Shown here: positions 1-6,779 of the stretch, piece by piece
Numbering within the stretch: position 1 is the first letter of the stretch
Layout: every line of letters begins with the position of its first letter
NCBI GenBank assembly: GCA_017542695.1
Contig: JAFXWT010000059.1
Coordinates: 1-22,042, forward strand
Direction: 5' to 3'
Length of the DNA: 22,042 bases
Source: Clostridia bacterium
Lineage (GTDB): Bacteria; Bacillota_A; Clostridia; Oscillospirales; CAG-272
Translations under genes and position numbers: made by a program
The notes under the pieces: generated by a model
Databases searched by the model: none
Told to the model about the DNA's origin: nothing
What the model saw: the letters and a program-made list of their open reading frames with translations, nothing else

Positions 1-1
1 A

Positions 2-100
2 AGCGGCGGTTGCGGTTCGTTCATCGGATTCGGTGCGATCGCGGTCATCGCATGCGCGGCGGCAGCAGGCGTTGTGGTTTGCAAAAAGAAAGAAAACTGA
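2..100 (+). CDS. C-terminal tail of a surface/membrane-anchored protein (partial)
   Basis: Only the last 32 codons are present, in the frame that ends at TGA 98-100. The tail starts with a glycine/cysteine stretch (SGGCGSFIGFG). About 18 hydrophobic, alanine/valine-rich residues follow, and it ends in a short basic cluster (KKKEN). This three-part layout (Gly-Cys motif, one membrane helix, positive residues) is typical of a C-terminal membrane anchor or sorting tail. Such tails are common on large secreted proteins of gut Clostridia. The body of the protein lies outside the window, so its function cannot be told. A strong hairpin terminator follows 18 nt after the stop. The anchoring role is inferred from the layout, not from a recognised family. 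Confidence 0.6.
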   Translation, partial: SGGCGSFIGFGAIAVIACAAAAGVVVCKKKEN

Positions 101-118
101 TAACTTAAATTAAAATTA

Positions 119-157
119 AAAGAAACTTTGCCGAAATATTTTCGGCAAAGTTTCTTT
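119..157 (+). terminator. Intrinsic terminator after the surface protein gene
   Basis: A perfect 18-bp inverted repeat (119-136 and 140-157) with a 3-nt loop. The outer stem is A-rich on the left and T-rich on the right (TTTCTTT), and the core is TTTGCCGAAA/TTTCGGCAAA. It should terminate the upstream gene. It ends only 16 nt before the lgt start codon, leaving almost no room for a conventional lgt promoter downstream of it. Confidence 0.8.
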
Positions 158-173
158 ATGATGGGATTTTTAT

Positions 174-950
174 ATGTACCCTTATAATATTATCGGAAAC
201 ATCAGTCTTTACGAAATATTCCTTGCGCTGGGAGTCGTCGCGGCGATCATCGTGTTCAGAATAGTTGCGGACAAGCTGAAAATCGGCGCACGTCTGTTCA
301 ATTTCACTCTTATATGCGCGCTGTGCGCCATTGCGGCGGGGCTCGGCTTTTCAGTGCTCTTTCAGGCGCTGTATAACATCGGACCGCGCGGTGAGTTCGT
401 GATCGACAAGAACACGGGGGCGACCTTTGCGGGCGGGCTCATCGGCGGCGCAGCCACGTTTATAGCCGTATATTTCATATTCGGCAAAAAAGCGGACGAA
501 AACTACAAAATCGAATTCAAAAGGATCGCCGATTGCGCCGCGTGCGCCATTCCGGCGGGACACGCTATCGGGCGTATCGGCTGCCTCATGGACGGGTGCT
601 GCTACGGCAGAAAAACCGAGTCGTTTATCGGAATACATATGCAGAACCTCGGATACAAAGTCGTTCCGACTCAACTTTTCGAGGCGATATTTCTTGCGCT
701 TCTCACCGCCACGCTCGTGTATTTTCTGATAAAGAGATCAATACCGGCTATGAGCGTTTATCTTATATGTTACGGTGTGTGGCGCTTTGTCATCGAATTT
801 TTCCGTGACGATTACAGGGGCACATCTCTCGTGCCGTTCCTGACTCCGTCGCAGTTGATAGCGATAATGATGGTGATCTGCGGCGCGGCTCTTATCATAT
901 TGAGGTTCAGAGACGTGCGGAAAAAGGCGGCGGAAAATGAAAATGCTTAA
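174..950 (+). CDS. lgt: Prolipoprotein diacylglyceryl transferase
   Basis: The product (258 aa) should transfer diacylglycerol from phosphatidylglycerol to the lipobox cysteine of prolipoproteins at the membrane, the first step of lipoprotein maturation. It is polytopic, with about seven hydrophobic segments. The family core appears as H130-x2-G-R134 followed by IGCLMDGCCYG. Also present are FAGGLIGG at about residue 84, VPTQLFEA at about 163 and YGVWRFVIEFFRDD near the C-terminus, which matches the arginine-bearing C-terminal Lgt block. The usual GNFxNxE signature is replaced by a cysteine-rich GCCYG version, a variant seen in some Firmicutes homologues. The start is ATG 174, with only a weak purine-rich stretch (GATGGGA) before it. 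The next gene starts inside the last codons of this one, so the two are probably cotranslated. Confidence 0.85.
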   Translation: MYPYNIIGNISLYEIFLALGVVAAIIVFRIVADKLKIGARLFNFTLICALCAIAAGLGFSVLFQALYNIGPRGEFVIDKNTGATFAGGLIGGAATFIAVYFIFGKKADENYKIEFKRIADCAACAIPAGHAIGRIGCLMDGCCYGRKTESFIGIHMQNLGYKVVPTQLFEAIFLALLTATLVYFLIKRSIPAMSVYLICYGVWRFVIEFFRDDYRGTSLVPFLTPSQLIAIMMVICGAALIILRFRDVRKKAAENENA

Positions 951-1740
951 AATCAAACGGAGCGTATGCCTTATCGTAACGGCGGTCGCCGTCGCGGTAC
1001 TGATTGTTCTCGAAATACTGAAGCCCGCGCCTTTCGGCATAGCGACGCTCGATGAATCGTTTCTCACAACGTTGACGCGAATGATAGGCGGCGCGGTATT
1101 CCTTATCGTGACGCTTTATCTCGGATATGATGTTCTGAACCCGAAATACGTGTTTACAAAGCGGTTTTTGTTAATTCTTCCCTGTCTTGTCGTCGCGGTG
1201 AATAATCTTCCGTCAGTCGCGCTTTTGCGCGCCGACGCGAAGGTGACGGGGAGCGCCGCCGAGATTGCGTTTTTCGCCGTTGAGTGCGTTTTCGTTGCGA
1301 TATTCGAGGAGCTCGCGTTCCGCAGCGCGCTGTTTTTGTCGATGCTGAAAAATCGCAGAAGCAGAAAAGGAATTTTCACATCAATATTGATTTCTTCGGC
1401 GCTGTTCGGGCTTTTTCATATGGTAAATTTAATTTACGGTGCTTCGCTCGGCTCGGTGATCCTTCAAGTCGGGTACTCGACGCTCGTCGGATGTATGTGT
1501 GCGTTCGTTTTGTTCAAGACGCACAGCGTCTGGCTTGCCGCGCTCGTTCACGCCGTTTATAATTTCTGCGGACATATAGTGCCGCGGCTCGGCGAGGGTA
1601 AAATGCTGAACGCGCCGCAAATAATAATAACTGTAATAATTTCGCTTTTTTGCGCTATTTATATAATAATCTCACTAATTAAAATCGACATTTCGGAGGC
1701 GGACAGTCTGTTTCCGAAAAACAGCAGGAGCAACAAATGA
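937..1740 (+). CDS. CPBP (Abi/CAAX-type) intramembrane metalloprotease
   Basis: A polytopic protein of 267 aa from the CPBP family of glutamate/histidine intramembrane proteases. All three motifs are visible: EE-x2-FR at residues 124-129 (EELAFR), F-x3-H at 157-161 (FGLFH) and H-x3-N at 205-209 (HAVYN). In characterised relatives these residues form the metal/catalytic site inside the membrane. In bacteria the family processes peptides or serves in bacteriocin immunity and regulation; the substrate here is unknown. The gene overlaps lgt by 14 nt and ends in an ATGA overlap with the next gene, so it is in the middle of an operon. An internal ATG at 943 is a possible alternative start. The link to Lgt suggests, but does not prove, a role in handling membrane-anchored proteins. 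Confidence 0.85.
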   Translation: MKMLKIKRSVCLIVTAVAVAVLIVLEILKPAPFGIATLDESFLTTLTRMIGGAVFLIVTLYLGYDVLNPKYVFTKRFLLILPCLVVAVNNLPSVALLRADAKVTGSAAEIAFFAVECVFVAIFEELAFRSALFLSMLKNRRSRKGIFTSILISSALFGLFHMVNLIYGASLGSVILQVGYSTLVGCMCAFVLFKTHSVWLAALVHAVYNFCGHIVPRLGEGKMLNAPQIIITVIISLFCAIYIIISLIKIDISEADSLFPKNSRSNK

Positions 1741-3089
1741 ATCAAGCAACAATAATCTCTCTTATTATTTTCGCAGTAACTTATGTGCTGATGCTGGCGT
1801 TCCAGAAAATACGCCCGCACATTGTCGTCGCGTCGGCCGTCATTTTTATAATTCTCGGCTCGACGAGCGTCATCAGTGGATTTTCGTATTCTCCGCTCGA
1901 AGCGATAGCACAGATCGACTGGAACGTGCTGATGATGATTGCAGGCACAATGGGGCTGGTTTATCTATTTATCGAATCGCAAATGCCGCAGCTCATCTCT
2001 GACATACTTATTTCAAAAGTGCCTGACGTCAGAGCGGCGGTTATAGTTCTCTCGCTTTTCGCAGGGATAATCTCAGCTTTTGTCGACAACGTGGCGACGG
2101 TCATTATGACCGCACCCGTCGCTATTTCTTTCTGCAAGAAGTTGAAAATTTCACCCGTACCGAGCATAATCTGCATCGCAATATCGTCCAATCTGCAAGG
2201 CGCGGCGACGCTTGTCGGCGACACGACGTCGATCCTTCTCGGCAAGGCGGCGAACCTCGACTTCCTTGATTTCTTCTGGGACGACGGACGGCTCGGTATG
2301 TTCTTTGTCGTTGAGCTCGGCGCAATAGCGGCGACGCTCGTCATCGCGTGGATGTTCAGAAAACAGAAACAGAAGATCGACATCCACGAGCGCACAGTCG
2401 TAAAAGACAAGGTGCCGACTGTACTTTTGATACTCGCCATCGTTTCTCTCATTGCCGTTTCGTTCATTCCCTACAAGTCGAACGCGGCGGAGGGACAATT
2501 CTATAAGCCCGACGTCACGAACGGGCTTATCTGCATGCTCTTTTTCCTCATCGGACTTATCCGCGAAGTTATAAAGACAAAGAGCTTCGTTATTGTGAAA
2601 AAAGCGTTCGCGCAGATCGACTATTACACGATAGTTCTTCTTACGGGACTGTTCATCGTCATCGGCGGTATCACGAAAGCGGGCGTTATCGACTGGCTCG
2701 GAACGACGATATCAAAAGCGGGCGGCTCGAGCGGCTCGGCATTCATAGTTTACACGATAATCGTGTGGGCTTCGGTGCTTCTGTCCGCGTTCGTTGACAA
2801 CATCCCATACACAGCAACGATGCTCCCCGTTGTCGCCGTCATAGCCGAAACGCTGACTGCGGCAGGAACGCCCGTAAATCCGAAGCTGCTCTATTACGGA
2901 CTGCTTGTAGGGGCGACGCTCGGCGGCAACCTTACTCCGATCGGAGCGTCGGCAAACATCGCCGGCATCGGCATCCTTCGCAAAGAGGGTTACGAGGTAA
3001 AATCGGGCGAGTTCATGAAATACGGCGTTCTGATCACGCTTTCGGCGGTCATAACGGGGTATCTCTTCGTCTGGGCGCTGTGGTCGTAA
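1737..3089 (+). CDS. ArsB/NhaD-type ion transporter (SLC13/IT superfamily permease)
   Basis: A 450-aa protein with about eleven hydrophobic segments. It shows the internal pseudo-repeat of the ion-transporter superfamily. SAFVDN occurs twice (D117-N118 and D354-N355), each copy followed by a conserved helix (VATVIMTAP, IPYTATMLP). Each half also has a glycine-rich re-entrant loop (QGAATLVGDTTSILLG and GATLGGNLTPIGASANI). NhaD Na+/H+ antiporters, ArsB arsenite pumps and dicarboxylate carriers share this plan, and the sequence alone does not choose between them. No arsenic genes are nearby, which argues mildly against arsenite transport. It begins with a 4-nt ATGA overlap with the CPBP protease and is the last gene before a bidirectional terminator. 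Confidence 0.8.
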   Translation: MNQATIISLIIFAVTYVLMLAFQKIRPHIVVASAVIFIILGSTSVISGFSYSPLEAIAQIDWNVLMMIAGTMGLVYLFIESQMPQLISDILISKVPDVRAAVIVLSLFAGIISAFVDNVATVIMTAPVAISFCKKLKISPVPSIICIAISSNLQGAATLVGDTTSILLGKAANLDFLDFFWDDGRLGMFFVVELGAIAATLVIAWMFRKQKQKIDIHERTVVKDKVPTVLLILAIVSLIAVSFIPYKSNAAEGQFYKPDVTNGLICMLFFLIGLIREVIKTKSFVIVKKAFAQIDYYTIVLLTGLFIVIGGITKAGVIDWLGTTISKAGGSSGSAFIVYTIIVWASVLLSAFVDNIPYTATMLPVVAVIAETLTAAGTPVNPKLLYYGLLVGATLGGNLTPIGASANIAGIGILRKEGYEVKSGEFMKYGVLITLSAVITGYLFVWALWS

Positions 3090-3101
3090 ATATCAAAAGC
3101 A

Positions 3102-3130
3102 AAAAAAGACGGGCGCCGCCCGTCTTTTTT
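3102..3130. terminator. Bidirectional terminator between convergent operons
   Basis: A 13-bp stem (3102-3114 with 3118-3130) around loop GCC, with core GACGGGC/GCCCGTC. It is flanked by an A-run on the left and a T-run on the right, so it can work on both strands. It lies between the permease stop (3089) and the stop of the zinc-ribbon gene on the minus strand (3137). Confidence 0.9.
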
Positions 3131-3136
3131 GTATTT

Positions 3137-3979
3137 CTATTTCTTTTTGCCTTTGAGATTTTCACAATGCTCTATGATGTAATTTTTCACGAACTCAAAG
3201 TCCTCTTTTTCGGCGTAAACCTGATTGTGTTCAAGGAGCTCGTTGACTTTGATGGTCGAAAACAATTTGCTCGCCTTAACTCTGCGAACGCGCGAAAAAT
3301 CGGAATACGAGCAAGTTTTCGCCGTCGACATGCGCCCCGCCATCGCGATGGACGGTCTTCCCGACGCGGCTCCCGCGATCATCGTCGCCGCGCCGAGCTT
3401 CTTCGCCTTTTTATGCTGCGCGGGGTTCTGCGTGTGGAGCACGCCGTTCTCGTCCATCTCGAATTCGACGCTGTATTTTCCTATTATAGCCGCGTAAAGC
3501 AGGCACGCGAGCGCCGTCAGCACGGTCATCACGCCGAGAGCTATGCCGTATCCTCCGAGCATGCCGAGAAATCCGCTCCAGAAGAAATCCCTTTTCCCGA
3601 GCGACACGAAAAATCCGATGACGAACCCGGCGAGGATGATAAAGAAAAATATCTTCCAGACCGTAAAGAATATCGTGGGATTCTTGACAAGACTCATTTC
3701 GTATTTCCATCTGTATTTCCCGTCGCTGTAAAGAGTGATGCTGTCGCTGATCTTTTCGACCTCGACGGGCTCAGCGGTGGGCTTTTTCCTTTTCCTCTTC
3801 GGCTTTTCCTTCGGTGTCTCTTCCGCGCCGTCGGTCACAGGCGCGAGCTTTTCCTCAGTTTCGGTGACTACTTCCGCTTCGGGCGCGGTCATTTCCGTCG
3901 GCGTTTCCGCCGGCGCGCCGCAATTCGAGCAGAATTTCGCGCCGTCATCGATCTCGCTTCCGCATTTTTTGCAGATCAT
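3137..3979 (-). CDS. Zinc-ribbon membrane protein with PH-like C-terminal region
   Basis: A 280-aa protein. The N-terminus is a zinc ribbon (C3-x2-C6, C17-x2-C20). A Pro/Glu/Thr-rich acidic linker follows (about residues 22-58), then a very basic patch (KPKRKRKK, about 59-66). Two hydrophobic segments lie at about 103-126 and 137-165. The C-terminal soluble part has beta-type stretches ending in the helix EDFEFVKNYIIEHC, and looks like a bacterial PH-type domain (inference from appearance). The start is ATG 3979, just before the zinc ribbon and preceded by GGAGGG; the open frame extends further upstream but would run into the ThrE gene. It is 19 nt downstream of the exporter genes and probably in their operon. 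Its function is unknown. Confidence 0.7.
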   Translation of the reverse strand: MICKKCGSEIDDGAKFCSNCGAPAETPTEMTAPEAEVVTETEEKLAPVTDGAEETPKEKPKRKRKKPTAEPVEVEKISDSITLYSDGKYRWKYEMSLVKNPTIFFTVWKIFFFIILAGFVIGFFVSLGKRDFFWSGFLGMLGGYGIALGVMTVLTALACLLYAAIIGKYSVEFEMDENGVLHTQNPAQHKKAKKLGAATMIAGAASGRPSIAMAGRMSTAKTCSYSDFSRVRRVKASKLFSTIKVNELLEHNQVYAEKEDFEFVKNYIIEHCENLKGKKK

Positions 3980-3998
3980 ATGCTTCCCTCCGTTGTTT

Positions 3999-4454
3999 TT
4001 ATTTTGCGGTGGTTTTGTTTTTGCGCTTGTTTTTGATATTGAAGAAAATGCTGACGCACAGCGACGCGACGAGTATCCCCGCGGCAATGCCGAGACAGGT
4101 ATCGAGCGTCGTCAGTCCATATTCGCCGGCGGCGCTAAATTTTTTCGATATGATATTCGCAACAGTATAGTACAGCGCACCGCCGGGCACGAGAACTATG
4201 AGCGACGGCGTGAGAAACGTGACGACGGGCGCTTTTCTGATTCTCGACACGACCTCGGCGTACAGCGTCGCCGCGAAAGCGGCGATAGAGCTCGACAGAA
4301 ACGCTCCGAGCGGCAACGCGAGAATTGAGCTCGCGCAAGCGATCACGCCTCCGATTATTGCAAACGGCAGATGCCTCGGCTTGACGCCGAAAAGTATCGA
4401 AAATCCGATCGTTCCGATGATACCCGTAATAAACATTATAAGCTCTTTGCTCAT
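3999..4454 (-). CDS. Threonine/serine exporter, small C-terminal subunit (YjjB-like)
   Basis: A 151-aa polytopic protein with about four hydrophobic segments, matching the C-terminal half of ThrE-type exporters (the YjjB/ThrE_2 type). The glycine-rich segment FAIIGGVIACAS and the conserved TPSLIVLVPGGALYY block support this. In Corynebacterium ThrE is a single protein that exports threonine and serine; in many Firmicutes and enterics it is split, as here. It overlaps the larger subunit gene by 4 nt (ATGA), so the subunits are probably made in fixed ratio and form one exporter. A basic tail (KNKRKNKTTAK) ends the protein on what is probably the cytoplasmic side. Confidence 0.85.
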   Translation of the reverse strand: MSKELIMFITGIIGTIGFSILFGVKPRHLPFAIIGGVIACASSILALPLGAFLSSSIAAFAATLYAEVVSRIRKAPVVTFLTPSLIVLVPGGALYYTVANIISKKFSAAGEYGLTTLDTCLGIAAGILVASLCVSIFFNIKNKRKNKTTAK

Positions 4455-5242
4455 ACGGCGGCGCCTCCCGTCACAAGCATCGCCACGGCAAAGCCGAATG
4501 CGATCATCAGCGCGAGCAGGAGCGACTCAATAAGGCGCAGCGCGCCCGATATCGTATCGCCTCCGAGCAAGTCGCGTATCGAATTGCCGAGAGAAAGTCC
4601 GGGAATAAGCAGCATTATCGTGCCTATCATCACCTTATCGGCACTTTGCCCGACGCCCAGCTTGCAGATGACAATGCCGAGCACTCCCGCAATTATCGAA
4701 AGCACGACGGTCGAAACCATTCTGTTAATGAACCGCGGCAAGTGCATATCTATCGCCGTCATAAGAACGCCGATCACCGCGGCGCATACGCCGTCAAGCA
4801 CGCTCCCGCCGAAGAATACCGCAAAGCCGCCCGCCGCCATCATCGCTCCGAGATACAGGATGATCTCGTGGTACGGCTTTTTGTTTTTCGCCTCGACGAT
4901 TTTGCTTCTGAGCTCCGATATCTGTATTTCTCCCGCGCAAAGTCGGCGGGAAATGCCGTTCATCGCCTCGACCATGTAAAGATTGTTCGATATTTTATAT
5001 ATGCGGCGCATCTGATGCGAATACGTACCATCCGGCATTCTTATCGACGCGACGATGAGCGACGTGATCGTGAACACCTCGACGTGTTCCGCGCCAAACG
5101 AGCGGCAGATGCGCTCGATGGTGTCTTCGACGCGGTGTATCTCGCCGCCGTTTTTCAGTATATGCTCCCCTATGTCGAGCGCCGAACACAAAATCGTGTC
5201 GGCGTTTGTCAGCGGCGCGCCGTTTTCGGTTATTTCGGTCAT
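4451..5242 (-). CDS. Threonine/serine exporter, large N-terminal subunit (YjjP/DUF1212-like)
   Basis: A 263-aa protein. The first ~110 residues are soluble, with the family motifs GEIHRVEDTIERIC and VFTITSLIVASI. About five membrane helices follow, including the LLIPGLSLGNSIRDLLGGDT block. This is the N-terminal half of the ThrE-type amino-acid exporter, paired with the YjjB-like gene just downstream. The start is ATG 5242, with RBS GAGGG 8 nt upstream. An in-frame ATG at 5284 is rejected because it lies upstream of the promoter -10 box at 5275-5280. Substrates (threonine, serine, or small dicarboxylates as proposed for enteric YjjPB) cannot be decided from sequence. Confidence 0.87.
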   Translation of the reverse strand: MTEITENGAPLTNADTILCSALDIGEHILKNGGEIHRVEDTIERICRSFGAEHVEVFTITSLIVASIRMPDGTYSHQMRRIYKISNNLYMVEAMNGISRRLCAGEIQISELRSKIVEAKNKKPYHEIILYLGAMMAAGGFAVFFGGSVLDGVCAAVIGVLMTAIDMHLPRFINRMVSTVVLSIIAGVLGIVICKLGVGQSADKVMIGTIMLLIPGLSLGNSIRDLLGGDTISGALRLIESLLLALMIAFGFAVAMLVTGGAAV

Positions 5243-5274
5243 TTTTACCCTCGCCAAAATGTATTTATGCCTTA

Positions 5275-5303
5275 ATATTATCACCCCGCGCGAACAAAGT
5301 CAA
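5275..5303 (-). promoter_or_regulatory. Sigma-A-type promoter of the exporter operon
   Basis: On the minus strand TTGACT (5303-5298) and TAATAT (5280-5275) are separated by exactly 17 nt, with TGA directly before the -10 (extended -10). It lies about 33 nt upstream of the chosen start at 5242. Confidence 0.75.
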
Positions 5304-5342
5304 GTTCAAGTTTTAATTTGTGCAAATTTTAGCGAAAAAGTA

Positions 5343-5371
5343 TTGACAAGCGCGCCACGCTGTGATATCAT
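5343..5371 (+). promoter_or_regulatory. Sigma-A-type promoter of the SPFH gene
   Basis: TTGACA (5343-5348), a 17-nt spacer and TATCAT (5366-5371), with TGA directly before the -10 (extended -10). The -10 is embedded in the palindrome TGATATCA, and a second copy lies 11 bp downstream around the expected transcription start. Confidence 0.8.
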
Positions 5372-5383
5372 ATTGATATCAAT
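5363..5383. repeat. Tandem palindromes over the -10/+1 region (possible operator)
   Basis: TGATATCA occurs twice (5363-5370 and 5374-5381), separated by TAT. Each copy is a perfect 8-bp palindrome and the second extends to 12 bp (ATTGATATCAAT, 5372-5383). The centres are 11 bp apart, about one helical turn, so two dimers could bind the same face over the promoter. The operator role is inferred. Confidence 0.4.
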
Positions 5384-5410
5384 GAAAAAATCTCAAAAAG
5401 GAGTATCATC

Positions 5411-6391
5411 ATGGGAAAAATCATAATCACATTGGTAGTCGCCGCCGCCGCATTCTTTGCGCTCGGTTTCTGTTTGATGAACACAACGCCGAAATCGGTA
5501 TACTGGAAGATCAACAAGAAACAGTGGCTTACACTTCTTTCGCTCATTATAGTCGTTTTCGGATGTTTCACGACGATCTCGACCGGACACACGGGCATTG
5601 TCACGACATTCGGAAAAGTCGAGGACAAGACACTTGAAGCGGGCATCCACTTCATCATGCCGTGGCAGGAAACGATCGAGATGGACAACCGAAACCAAAA
5701 AGCCGCCGTTTCGCTTCAATGCTTTTCTTCGGATATTCAGGAAGTCGACGTTAATTATACACTGAACTATCAGATCAGCAAGGAAAACGCGCAGAAAATC
5801 TACAAATCAATCGGCACCGGATATTATAGCATCGTCATTCTTCCGCGTATCGAAGAGGCGGTAAAGACCGTGTTCTCGAAATACGACGCGGAAAACCTCA
5901 TTTCCAACCGCGAAAATCTTTCGCAGGAGATCAAGGTGATACTTGAAAATCGCCTCGCGGCTTATCACATCGAGGTCATCGACGCGTCCGTTGAAAATAT
6001 GGACTTCTCCGACGCGTTCACCAACGCAGTTGAGGAAAAGCAGGTCGCCGCGCAGAACAAACTGAAAGCCGAGACTCAGCAAGCTCAACGCACGATGGAG
6101 CAGGAAGCCGAGGCGCGCCGTAACATCATCAAAGCGAACGCAGATGCCGAAACGGCAAAGATCGCCGCGGAAGCGGATCTTGAGATAGTTAAAATCCAGG
6201 CGGACGCCGCGGAATACGCGGGACAGAAGGACGCGGCCATCAACCGCGCCGTCGCCGAATCACTGACGCCGGAGCTTCTCTATTATTACTACATCAAGGG
6301 GTGGAACGGCGAACTTCCGTCGACTTACATAAGCCAAGAGGATTTCATGGCTATGTTCCAGATCAACACAAACGATGTTGCAGGAAAATAA
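5411..6391 (+). CDS. SPFH/band 7 (stomatin/prohibitin-like) membrane protein
   Basis: A 326-aa protein with hydrophobic segments at about residues 4-22 and 39-57. The SPFH core follows, from GHTGIVTTFGKV to about residue 215, with the typical GIHFIMPW motif and SVENMDFSDAFTNAVEEK at its end. An Ala/Glu/Gln-rich coiled coil spans about 205-285. SPFH proteins form large ring or cage oligomers that organise membrane microdomains and often attend membrane proteases; a scaffold role here is from family knowledge. The start is ATG 5411 with AAGGAG at 5398-5403. A strong promoter precedes it. Bacterial stomatins often neighbour an NfeD gene, but none is present; the partner is the small zinc-ribbon gene 31 nt downstream. 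Confidence 0.85.
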   Translation: MGKIIITLVVAAAAFFALGFCLMNTTPKSVYWKINKKQWLTLLSLIIVVFGCFTTISTGHTGIVTTFGKVEDKTLEAGIHFIMPWQETIEMDNRNQKAAVSLQCFSSDIQEVDVNYTLNYQISKENAQKIYKSIGTGYYSIVILPRIEEAVKTVFSKYDAENLISNRENLSQEIKVILENRLAAYHIEVIDASVENMDFSDAFTNAVEEKQVAAQNKLKAETQQAQRTMEQEAEARRNIIKANADAETAKIAAEADLEIVKIQADAAEYAGQKDAAINRAVAESLTPELLYYYYIKGWNGELPSTYISQEDFMAMFQINTNDVAGK

Positions 6392-6422
6392 ACGATCTTG
6401 CGTCAGATAAGGTGGTGTTCTT

Positions 6423-6674
6423 ATGCCGACTTGGCTGATCGTTATGCTGATCGTCATCATTCTCGGCGCTTCTTCCGCTTGGTTGGTATTTCTTGCGCGT
6501 TATGAGTATGATCGTCTACCCGAAAGGGAGATGATGTGCACAAAATGCGGAAAAACCTTCTATCCTGAAAAAACATGGTCTGCGGCGCTGTTCAGCGTTC
6601 ATCAATACCATTATGTTGAATGTCCGCATTGCAGGTCGAAAGGTTTTATGCCTTATATAGACGGTCGCTGTTAA
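6423..6674 (+). CDS. Small membrane zinc-ribbon protein
   Basis: An 83-aa protein with one N-terminal membrane helix (about residues 3-26). A short charged stretch follows, then a four-cysteine zinc ribbon made of CTKC (C39, C42) and CPHC (C67, C70), with H60 and H63 between the pairs. The predicted layout is a membrane anchor with a cytoplasmic or juxtamembrane zinc-binding head. The RBS is AAGGTGG, about 8 nt before ATG 6423. It follows the SPFH gene by 31 nt and shares its terminator, so the two are almost certainly cotranscribed. No enzymatic motif is visible. It may be an accessory factor of the SPFH assembly, which is inferred only from linkage. Confidence 0.75.
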   Translation: MPTWLIVMLIVIILGASSAWLVFLARYEYDRLPEREMMCTKCGKTFYPEKTWSAALFSVHQYHYVECPHCRSKGFMPYIDGRC

Positions 6675-6678
6675 TAAC

Positions 6679-6710
6679 AAAAATCGCCCGAAAAATCGGG
6701 CGATTTTTTT
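6679..6710 (+). terminator. Terminator of the SPFH/zinc-ribbon operon
   Basis: A 13-bp stem (6679-6691 with 6696-6708) with an AAAA loop, core ATCGCCCGA/TCGGGCGAT, and a T-run from 6704 to 6710. It begins 4 nt after the stop of the 83-aa gene. Confidence 0.9.
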
Positions 6711-6720
6711 CTCTGAAATA

Positions 6721-6749
6721 TTGAGAAACTCTCGTTTTTGTGGTATACT
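6721..6749 (+). promoter_or_regulatory. Sigma-A-type promoter of the GH94-like gene
   Basis: TTGAGA (6721-6726), 17 nt, TATACT (6744-6749), with TGG before the -10 (extended -10). It starts 10 nt after the preceding terminator, so the downstream gene is independently transcribed. The expected leader is only about 25 nt. Confidence 0.8.
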
Positions 6750-6779
6750 GCTTTTGTAATAAATTTTTCGGAGGAAAAA

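Noticed and set aside
3080..4036. A 318-codon open frame on the plus strand
   Set aside because: It crosses a bidirectional terminator and lies opposite the zinc-ribbon gene. The product is an arginine-rich, low-complexity shadow.
5243..5284. A longer start for the exporter large subunit at 5284
   Set aside because: The upstream ATG lies before the promoter -10 box and would not be on the transcript. ATG 5242 has a good RBS.
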